64,000 nucleotides of DNA from Undibacterium piscinae. Lineage in GTDB: Bacteria > Pseudomonadota > Gammaproteobacteria > Burkholderiales > Burkholderiaceae_D. Shown here one piece after another: positions 39,902 to 47,232 of this stretch. Made by a program: the position numbers and the translations under genes. The stretch's first letter is position 1; each line of letters opens with the position of its first letter. A model generated the notes under the pieces. That model was not told where the DNA came from and made no database searches. It saw only the letters and a program-made list of their open reading frames with translations. Location of the stretch: assembly GCA_003970805.2 (NCBI GenBank), contig CP051152.1, positions 1,860,001 through 1,924,000 on the forward strand, read 5' to 3'.

Positions 39902-40360
39902 ATGAAAAACTCAACGATGAAATATCGATCTCGACAACATGGGCAAGCGATGGTGGAAATGGTCGTGATTGGCGGTGTAATGATTTCGATTTTCCTAGGT
40001 ATTTGGTATTTGGGAAAATTTCATGACATTCAATACAGCGCGATACAAGCGGCGCGTTACACCGCTTGGGAGCGTACTGCGCATTCTGCGGCATTCACTG
40101 ACGCTACATTACAAGCGCAGACACGTTGCCCCAGCGCGCATATCCCATGCGGGCTGCAGGCCTATGTGCTCGGAAAGGCGCATGGAATATGCGCTGTGGC
40201 AGCTAGCATATTTGAAATCTTATTGGTGCAATACGCCCTATGCAAAGCTCGCGATTTAAACCGTGGCCAGAGTATAGAAATAGTTGGACTTTTTTTTTCC
40301 CACTCGTTTAAGCTAAAAAATGAGAATTTTCGAGCAATCAAAGTAAGGTGTAGCCGATGA
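39902..40360 (+). pseudogene. TadE-like pilus protein truncated by the 76-bp repeat
   Basis: Residues 1-75 look like a TadE-type minor pilin: GQAMVEMVVIGGVMISIFLGIWYLGK, one membrane helix with the typical Glu before it, followed by HDIQYSAIQAARYTAWERT. From base 40127 the frame runs into the 76-bp palindromic repeat and then into sequence without family likeness (residues about 76-152). The true C-terminal part is missing. The next gene starts at 40357, overlapping its stop. Family placement is a motif judgement. Confidence 0.7.
40127..40202. repeat. 76-bp palindromic dispersed repeat, copy 2 (inside TadE-like gene)
   Basis: It is the same element as 37311-37386 in the same orientation, 71 of 76 positions identical. 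It lies exactly where the TadE-like protein loses its family pattern, so it marks the breakpoint. Confidence 0.85.
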
Positions 40361-40869
40361 CAAATAAGGGAACGCTGGTTTTTTTCTGTGGAAAAATGGG
40401 GGCAGGAAAGTCCACAAAATCGCAGCAAATTGCCAATGAAATGGCGGCTATACTGATCTCTGAAGATGCGTGGTTGGCAGCACTTTATCCGGAAGAGATC
40501 AAGAGCATAGACGACTATCTGACTTACTCATTGCGTCTCAAGCCGCTCTTAAAAAAACATGTACAGACTCTGCTGCAGTCCGGGGTCTCGGTGGTGATGG
40601 ATTTCCCGGCGAATACAGTCAAGCAAAGAGCCTGGTTTAGAGAAATATTTTCAGAGCAGTCACTAACGCATAAACTGATTTACCTAGACCTGAGCGACAG
40701 CCAATGCTTAAGTCAAATTGCACAAAGGCGAGCACAGCAACCAGCGCGCGCTGCCTTTGACACAGAGGCAGTGTTTCACACGATTAGCAGTTATTTTCAA
40801 GCACCTACAGAGAACGAGGGATTCAATCTGGAAGTGTTGGGCCGTGCGGATATACAGCTTGATCGGTAG
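40357..40869 (+). CDS. P-loop kinase-like ATPase (AAA_33/zeta-toxin-like)
   Basis: The 170-aa cytoplasmic protein has Walker A GKMGAGKST at residues about 12-20, followed by ISEDAWLAALYP and an SVVMDFPANTVKQR block, as in small kinases that phosphorylate nucleosides, sugars or antibiotics. The C-terminal LIYLDLSDSQCL and QRRAQQP fit a lid region. The substrate is unknown. It lies at the edge of a zone of broken genes but appears intact itself. Confidence 0.8.
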   Translation: MTNKGTLVFFCGKMGAGKSTKSQQIANEMAAILISEDAWLAALYPEEIKSIDDYLTYSLRLKPLLKKHVQTLLQSGVSVVMDFPANTVKQRAWFREIFSEQSLTHKLIYLDLSDSQCLSQIAQRRAQQPARAAFDTEAVFHTISSYFQAPTENEGFNLEVLGRADIQLDR

Positions 40870-40905
40870 CGAACCGCCGGAACGGCAAATTAAAAAGGAA
40901 CCCCC

Positions 40906-41300
40906 ATGTCAAAATTAAGCAGCGTGCGCAGCGTGTTGGCAAAAAACTTACCTAACTCGATCAGCTATTATTAAAAAACTTACCTAACTCGATGCTATTA
41001 TTCTAAAATTCTGGACTTCGCAATCGACTTCGAATCAGAAGATTGGTGCTTCTTGTCTAGGGATGGTGTCAAATTAATGCTGGGTCACTGTCCCGATGCT
41101 ATTCCCGCGAGCGAGATCAATGATCACTCATACATCGCCTACATCGAGGTTCAAGAGATTGATGAACTTCACAGAGAGCTTCAAGCGCGCGGCTTAAAGC
41201 TCCTAGCAACTCCTGAGAGCAAGCCTTGGGGAATGCGCGAATTCATGCTGGTCATAGGATCATGTTTGCGCAAGATCTTCAGACCTGCGCCTCTTTCGAT
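40906..41300 (+). pseudogene. VOC/glyoxalase-like protein, broken by a 30-bp duplication
   Basis: ATG 40906 with AAGGAA site starts MSKLSSVRSVLAKNLPNSISYY, then hits TAA. The stop comes from a 30-base imperfect tandem duplication (the unit AAAAAACTTACCTAACTCGAT recurs). Removing it restores YYSKILDFAIDF, and then CFLSRDGVKLMLGHC and SYIAYIEVQEIDELH, a typical vicinal-oxygen-chelate fold. The 3' end is also damaged: GHRIMF, the usual final strand, is present only in another frame at about 41252. The family includes bleomycin-resistance-like and glyoxalase-like proteins. Confidence 0.75.
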
Positions 41301-41344
41301 ATTTACTAGTACGATACAAAACGCCAATTTAACGAATAAATAAT

Positions 41345-41861
41345 TTACATCTGCCGGAAGTGATGCGAATAAAGCTTCACCGCGCGTGACATGGCTGATC
41401 GCACGCAGGTTGACCACCACCGAGCGGTGCACCTGAATAAAGTGTTCGGCATCGAGTTGTGCTAACAATTCTTTGAGCGGGGTACGGATCAGCGCTTCAC
41501 CTATCTTACCCTCATCATTGCGCCAGGCGATCAGCGTGTATTTTTCGTCAGAACGCAAAAAGTCGATCTCGTCCACCGGAATCAGACGCAGTTCCTGGCC
41601 AACCATGGCGCGGATGCGGCGCAGCGGTTCCGCTGCGTTTTTCTTTTGCAAGCGCTGCTCCAGCTTATCAAGTAATACGTCGATATCGGGCGCAGGCTGG
41701 GCAGCGAGCAGTCGTTCCCGCACCCGACAGATAATCGAGCACCTTGCTCGAAAGCCACCGAGATATCTGGGCGCACTGGGCTGAGCGGCCGGTTCGGCCA
41801 GCAAACGCACCACTTCAGCCGCTTCGCAGTGATCATGCGAGGATGTTGTGCGCGACTGCAA
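41345..41861 (-). pseudogene. LytTR-family response regulator remnant
   Basis: The central part encodes a LytTR DNA-binding domain: ELRLIPVDEIDFLRSDEKYTLI, then IRTPLKELLAQL and FIQVHRSVVVNLRAISHVTRG. After this the frame leaves the family pattern, losing the last strands, and runs into antisense VOC sequence. The N-terminal receiver domain is reduced to a scrambled trace: the stretch VAFEQGA appears in one frame and RVRERLLAAQPAPD in another, and no phospho-acceptor region is seen. The preceding genes on this strand encode an ABC transporter, a common partner. Confidence 0.75.
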
Positions 41862-41884
41862 GAAAGCCTACTTTAAAGCGTTTA

Positions 41885-42859
41885 CTAAGGTGCTGCACAG
41901 CGTTCGCGCAGGTCCTGCAAACCCTGGCCTGAGCCAACATTCCGGCCAACAACGGCCATGGCAATGCACCAGCAGCAAAAATCGCAGGCCATGCGCACCT
42001 GCGCCTCTTTAAAGCTTTTACAGGTCAGCGACAGCGCCACCTGCAAGCCAGCGAACTGAAACTCCGCCTTGAGCGCATCATTGCGTATCAGCCACTGGGC
42101 GGGAAAAAAACTCAGCACCGTCAATATGGCGACCAGCATGCTGATACTCGCTACCGCCCCCCATTTACCCAGTGCCAACTGCCAGCCGCTGACAGGGTTC
42201 ATCATCAAGGGTTCCAGCGAGCCGCGTTCGCGTTCACCGGCGGTCGTGTCGATCGCCGCAAACATACCGCCGACCACGATCGCCATGATCAAGGCAAACG
42301 GCAACATACTTGTCACCGTCACCCGGCGTTCCTCCGAGCGACCTATATATTTCTCCCTGACCTCGATCAGCTGGAAAATTTCAGCAGAGACGCCGCGCAT
42401 ACTCAGCGCCATCATCGCGCTCTCCTGAGTATAACCATCGAGCAGGCGCTTCAAGGGTCGCAAGCCAAATTCAGCCTGCTTATTCGAGGTATCAAAGACA
42501 ATCTGCAAACTCACTTTTTTAGCCTGTGCCAGCTCGTCTTCGAAATGTTCGGGCACCAGCAAGACAGGTTGCGACAACTCTTTCTTGCGTAATTTATCTT
42601 CATAGTCGGACGGTGCCGTCTCGATTTGGTAGCCCTGACGCAGGATGAAATTTTCCAGTCGCGGCGCCTGTTTGATATTGACTGCCAACACCGTGCGCTT
42701 GTCTTCCTGCGACTCTATCTGCGACATGATTTCAGAAAAAATCAGTAACAACAAAGGAACAAAGATCAAGGCACTAAACAATACCATCAGCAGGGTGCGA
42801 CGGTCGCGCATGGCATCGGTAACTTCTTTACGGAAGATAGTAAAAATAGCGTTCATCAC
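41885..42859 (-). pseudogene. ABC transporter permease (NatB-like), C-terminally degraded
   Basis: The product is 324 aa. It begins MMNAIFTIFRKEVTDAMRDRRTLLM with a first membrane span near residues 24-43, a large extracytoplasmic loop, then spans near 185-205 and 230-255. This is the pattern of ABC-2 type NatB permeases (sodium or drug export). After GLQVALSL the frame joins directly to TCKSFKEAQV, which in intact homologues lies after further helices, and the tail is unrelated. So an internal deletion and a frameshift near 42018-42030 removed the final membrane segments. It overlaps the NatA-like gene by four bases. Confidence 0.75.
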
Positions 42860-43653
42860 TTGCTCCCGGAAAATGCTGGCGTGTCGGAAAATGCCAGCTT
42901 GACGAAGGCATCTTCAAAATCAGGCTGACCGGCCTGCTGCATCAGTTCTGCAACAGTGCCGCTGGCCACGGTCTTACCGCGTGCGACTATCACTACCGAA
43001 TCACACAAGCGTTCGACTTCCTGCATGATGTGGGTGGAAAAAATGATGCATTTCCCGCCGCCTTCGGCCGTACATAACCAACGCAAAAATTCCCGCAAGC
43101 CCCGCGTGGCAAGCACATCAAGGCCGTTAGTCGGCTCATCGAGGATGATGTTCCTCGGATCATGAATCAGTGCCCTGGCCAGCGCCACTTTCATGCGTTC
43201 GCCCTGACTAAAACCCTCGGTACGCCGCTCCAGTAACTCACTCATTTCCAGCCAGTGTGCCAGTTCGGTCGTACGTTGCGCGATCCGCTCGTGCGGCATG
43301 CCGTGCAAAGCGCCATAGTAATGAATATTTTCACGCGCAGTCAGGCGTGGGTACAGGCCACGCGCATCGGACAATACGCCCATATGCGATTGCGTGGCTT
43401 GCTGCCCGGATTCGACGGCAACGCCATCGATATGGACACTTCCTTGATCGGCTTTCAGCAAAGATGCCACCATACGCAAACTGGTAGTTTTGCCGGCGCC
43501 ATTGGCGCCCAGCAAGCCCAATATGGCGCCATCGCCAGCGCTGAAACTAACCCCGTCTACTGCCTTGATCACCTCGCGTGTGCTTTTGCCAAAACCAAAT
43601 TGAGGTTTGCTGATCTTGACGAATTCCTTATGCAGATTTTCAACCACTATCAT
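42856..43653 (-). CDS. ABC transporter ATP-binding protein (NatA-like)
   Basis: The 265-aa ATPase has Walker A GANGAGKTTSLRM near residue 48, the signature FSQGERMKVALARAL near 149, Walker B NIILDEPTNGLD near 169 and the switch His in FSTHIMQEVERL. It starts by four-base overlap (ATGA) with the 3' end of the S33 peptidase gene and overlaps the permease gene after it, so the three form an operon. It is intact, whereas its permease partner is broken. Confidence 0.93.
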   Translation of the reverse strand: MIVVENLHKEFVKISKPQFGFGKSTREVIKAVDGVSFSAGDGAILGLLGANGAGKTTSLRMVASLLKADQGSVHIDGVAVESGQQATQSHMGVLSDARGLYPRLTARENIHYYGALHGMPHERIAQRTTELAHWLEMSELLERRTEGFSQGERMKVALARALIHDPRNIILDEPTNGLDVLATRGLREFLRWLCTAEGGGKCIIFSTHIMQEVERLCDSVVIVARGKTVASGTVAELMQQAGQPDFEDAFVKLAFSDTPAFSGSK

Positions 43654-45143
43654 GATTTTTCTCCGGTCGGGGCAGATGCTTTCTTGCGCACAGCCTGCTC
43701 AAGCAGTGGTGCCTGCCATGCCAGCGGCCGCGGGATTTGCCGCACGCAGCTGGTATCGAGCTTGATCGCATCCGCATCATTTTTTTCATTCAGATAGCGG
43801 TACACCACATCGCGGATACAGCCATGCGCCAGCAAACCGTGGCCAGCATGATCAACCGTGATATGGCGGGCGTGCTCACCGAGTGCCTTGGCTACCACCG
43901 CACCATGACGGCTCGGCGTCACCGGATCTATGCCACCACTCAGCAAAAGTACCGGAGCGGCACTCACAGGAATGGTGAAGAAGCCAGCAGGCACTTGGGC
44001 ACGCGGCCATTTTTCGCAGACTTTGTCATACATGCCCATCATCAGGGTTTCGAAATCATCTTTGGAAGCAACGGGTTTACCGGCTTGGGCGTAGGCCTCC
44101 GCGCACCAGACCGAGAAGTGCATGCCGTAAGCGATGCCACCCGGGCCGGATAAGTTCAAGGCATTGCTGAGCGTGATCAAGGGCGCAAAGTTACCTTGCC
44201 CGGCCTGCGTCAGCGCATAGGGTAAAGCGGCCGTACTGGCGGCTGAATACAAAGTCTTATGTACCAAGCCGAGTAGGCCATCACGGTTCATCGGCACCGA
44301 CATCTGATTACCCAGACGCGGATGAATGAAGCTGACACTAGCGGGCGGATTGCTCAATAATTTTTTCCAGCGCAGCGCCAGTTCCGGATAACTCTGATTG
44401 CATTGCGCCTGCCTGGCGCAGTCGGCAAATACACCGTCCAGCGCAGCTTGCGCATCGGCCGAAGGGAAGCGCATATCGGGTGGTGTCACACCGTCCATCA
44501 CCATACGCCGGACCGATTTCGGATATTGGCGCATATATTCCAGTGCGGCGCGCGTGCCGTACGATGCACCGACCAGGTTAACCGGCCCATAAGCCTGCGC
44601 CTGACGCACCGCTTCGATATCCTGTACCGCAATACTGGTGCTGAAGTACTGCAAATCGCCATACGGCAAAGCCTGCAGGTTTTTCATGCAGTTTTGCGCC
44701 ATCTTCAGCATGCTGTCGTTATCGACTACATCGCTGCCGTCCTCCAGCTCAGGGCAGTGCAAAGGCGCGCTGCGGCCGGTGCCGCGCTGGTCAATAAACA
44801 CCAGATCGCGGCGCCGGTTAAGGCGACTTAATACCGCCTGCCCAAAACCCGCCACATTAATGGCGCTCTGACCGGGGCCCCCAGCGAGCAGGAACACCGC
44901 ATCAGGCAGTTTATTTCTATCTTGCGATGGCAGCACGACATAGTGCACCGCTATTTTTTTACCTTCAGGCTCAGCCGGATTGAGCGGGCGCTGCAACTGG
45001 CCGCATTGCACCTCCTGCGGAAAATCAGGCACCCGGCAAGCCTTGGTGGCAGCCTGGGAAACATCCGGCAGTAGCATTGATAGCAGACCTAAATGGAGGC
45101 CAAACTGCAGGCATAAATGCCTGTATGAAAATGGCTTAAGCAA
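43650..45143 (-). CDS. Secreted alpha/beta hydrolase, S33 peptidase-like (TAP domain)
   Basis: The 497-aa protein has a signal peptide (ends near VSQA|ATK). The oxyanion-hole motif is AGGPGQSA, FIDQRGTGRSAPLHC follows, the nucleophile is in GASYGTRAALEY, the Asp in SGGIDPVTP and the His in DHAGHGLL. A C-terminal TAP-like region is present. Relatives are proline iminopeptidases and tripeptidyl aminopeptidases, so release of N-terminal residues from peptides is likely. It is first in an operon with the NatA and NatB genes. Confidence 0.9.
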   Translation of the reverse strand: MLKPFSYRHLCLQFGLHLGLLSMLLPDVSQAATKACRVPDFPQEVQCGQLQRPLNPAEPEGKKIAVHYVVLPSQDRNKLPDAVFLLAGGPGQSAINVAGFGQAVLSRLNRRRDLVFIDQRGTGRSAPLHCPELEDGSDVVDNDSMLKMAQNCMKNLQALPYGDLQYFSTSIAVQDIEAVRQAQAYGPVNLVGASYGTRAALEYMRQYPKSVRRMVMDGVTPPDMRFPSADAQAALDGVFADCARQAQCNQSYPELALRWKKLLSNPPASVSFIHPRLGNQMSVPMNRDGLLGLVHKTLYSAASTAALPYALTQAGQGNFAPLITLSNALNLSGPGGIAYGMHFSVWCAEAYAQAGKPVASKDDFETLMMGMYDKVCEKWPRAQVPAGFFTIPVSAAPVLLLSGGIDPVTPSRHGAVVAKALGEHARHITVDHAGHGLLAHGCIRDVVYRYLNEKNDADAIKLDTSCVRQIPRPLAWQAPLLEQAVRKKASAPTGEKS

Positions 45144-45320
45144 AATAAACTCCTAAAGAGTGTGGGCAAAATCAGATTTGATCTGGCAGTGTAATTCGAC
45201 TTTAAGTACAGAAGAATAGATACTTGAGAAAAAACCAAGAAAACAAGCAAGGTAACGATTCAGCTTGCGGAGAGAATAAGAGCAAATAGACGCGTAAGCC
45301 CGAATAAAAAATCTACGCCG

Positions 45321-45431
45321 TAGAGCATGCAGAGTCGCGGTTTTTCTCTTTTCTTTGCGTCCTCTGCGCCTCTGCGGCAAAAGCCTTTTATCATTGATCT
45401 ATATCATTGATCCATTACGGTGAGCGGTTAC
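45321..45431. repeat. Dispersed intergenic repeat, copy 3 of 3 (CTCTGCGGC family)
   Basis: It contains GCATGCAGAGTCGCGG, then CTTTGCGTCCTCTGCGCC and TCTGCGGCAAAAGCC, and closes with GGTGAGCGGTTAC. It is the same orientation as copy 2. The internal ATCATTGATCT/ATCATTGATCC is a short direct repeat not seen in copy 1. The remaining bases of 45144-45459 are AT-rich and without a supported gene. Confidence 0.7.
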
Positions 45432-45459
45432 CAAACAAGAGATCAGCCCCTATGCACCG

Positions 45460-46608
45460 TCAAGCCAGGCTAAGCAACAGACTCTTGATCGGTGCAGGCA
45501 AAGCGGCCGACTGTATTTGCGCCATATCGGTCCAGACATAGCGCGCCTCGGCGACCATCGCATGACGCGTGGCAATGCTTGCCCTGAGCGGCGTAACCTG
45601 CAATTTAAAATGCGTAAACACATGACTAAAATCAGGCAAGGTTAGCATCTGCGTCACTTCGCCAAAGCGCTCAAAAAAACTGTGCGCTTGCGCCAATTGA
45701 TCGGTCATCGCCAGCACCTCGGTTGCCTGTAATTCACGCATGCCGCCTATCTCCGGTAAGGATAACAGCCCGCCCCAAATGCCGCTGTCAGGGCGCTGCT
45801 CCAACAGTACCTGGCCTTCATGGATCAGCACCAGCATGAGCGCCTGTTTGTGCTTTTGTACTTTCTTTGGTTTGCGCACCGGCAATTCGGCAGTACGCTG
45901 CTGGGCAAACGCCAGGCAACGCGCCTGCAAGGGACAGCGCTCGCAAGACGGACTGCTGCGGGTGCACAAGGTAGCGCCAAAATCCATCAAGCCTTGTGTA
46001 TAGGCTTCAATATCCTGCTGCGGCAACAAAGCCTGGGCACGCAACCACATCGCATCTTCAATCGGCTTAGAACCTGGGTAGCCATCAATCGCAAACACTC
46101 TGGCCAGCACCCGCTTGACGTTACCATCCAAAATCGCTGCGATCGTGCCATACGAAAAAGCCGATACTGCGGCAGCCGTCGAGCGCCCTATGCCCGGCAG
46201 TTGCTGCAGCAAGGTCGTATCAGCCGGAAACTTGCCCTGATACTTCTCGACCACCTGCTTGGCGCATTGATGCAAATTCCGCGCACGGGTGTAATAGCCT
46301 AGCCCGGCCCAGTGCGCCATCACCTCTTCGGAAGGCGCTGCGGCTAATGCAAACACGTCAGGGAAACTTTGCAGGAAACGCTGGTAATAAGGAATCACCG
46401 CCGTCACCTGAGTCTGCTGCAACATGATCTCGGAGAGCCAGACGCGGTAAGCATCCTGCGTTTGCTGCCAAGGCAAACTGTGCCGTCCGTGTTGCTTTTG
46501 CCATTTGATGACGGCAGCGGAAAACTCAGGGTCGAGATACGAAGATTGCAATGCTGCAATTGCTTCTTGTGCTGCTAATTTAGCGGCGGAGTCAATACTA
46601 GGCTTCAT
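45460..46608 (-). CDS. mutY: Adenine DNA glycosylase MutY
   Basis: MutY removes adenine mispaired with 8-oxoguanine. ATG 46608 (MKPSIDSAAK) gives 382 aa; a TTG at 46641 would add 11 residues. Elements: LPWQQTQDAYRVWLSEIMLQQTQV, the helix-hairpin-helix LPGIGRSTAAAV, the catalytic Asp in ILDGNVKRVLAR, and the [4Fe-4S] ligands in CTRSSPSCERCPLQARC (Cys-x6-Cys-x2-Cys-x5-Cys). A C-terminal NUDIX-like 8-oxoG recognition domain starts near VLIHEGQVLLEQR. mutM also lies in the window at 59 kb. Confidence 0.97.
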   Translation of the reverse strand: MKPSIDSAAKLAAQEAIAALQSSYLDPEFSAAVIKWQKQHGRHSLPWQQTQDAYRVWLSEIMLQQTQVTAVIPYYQRFLQSFPDVFALAAAPSEEVMAHWAGLGYYTRARNLHQCAKQVVEKYQGKFPADTTLLQQLPGIGRSTAAAVSAFSYGTIAAILDGNVKRVLARVFAIDGYPGSKPIEDAMWLRAQALLPQQDIEAYTQGLMDFGATLCTRSSPSCERCPLQARCLAFAQQRTAELPVRKPKKVQKHKQALMLVLIHEGQVLLEQRPDSGIWGGLLSLPEIGGMRELQATEVLAMTDQLAQAHSFFERFGEVTQMLTLPDFSHVFTHFKLQVTPLRASIATRHAMVAEARYVWTDMAQIQSAALPAPIKSLLLSLA

Positions 46609-47232
46609 TGCTGCTTCTTCAAAAAGAGGGATATCCGGCAAACATCAAAAATATTCTTACGCATCACCCGTTCGCCCGGAGCCGGTAAAAACGCGGACAG
46701 AGCCTGACACTTCGCACACCGAGCGTCAAGAAAATCAAGGAAATATTGGTGTAATAGCAGAGTCAGCTGAAAAAAAACCTGTCGCACAATAGCTCACACG
46801 ACACCAAACAACGGATAAATGATCACACGAAAACACGCTGACAAAGTGTTGTGATTTCAGCACATCATGCATTTCCCTATTGACAGTGAACTAGCAGAAT
46901 GATTTCATACCATCTCTTAATATATCAATGAAATATCTAAGAAATATTTTCAGTATATGCATTGACTGATTTTATCAATAGCTTTGTCTGCACCAATTTG
47001 CCTAAAAAACATTAATTTATTCTCACCTTCTACGTTGCCGCAAATGCCTGAATCCGGATGTTTGCTCTTCTTCGTAAAGCGGTCTCACAAAATGAGAGGG
47101 AAATAGTAAACGGTATCTAAAGCAAGCATAAAGGACGGACAGCGTGGATAGAAAATGTATCTGAAGACAAATTAAATATTCCCGATACTCATCGCATTAA
47201 GAGCAACAACCACAATAAATATGGAGTAGACA

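Noticed and set aside
45153..45380. 75-residue minus-strand frame upstream of the S33 peptidase gene
   Set aside because: It lies on copy 3 of the same repeat and has basic low-complexity sequence only.
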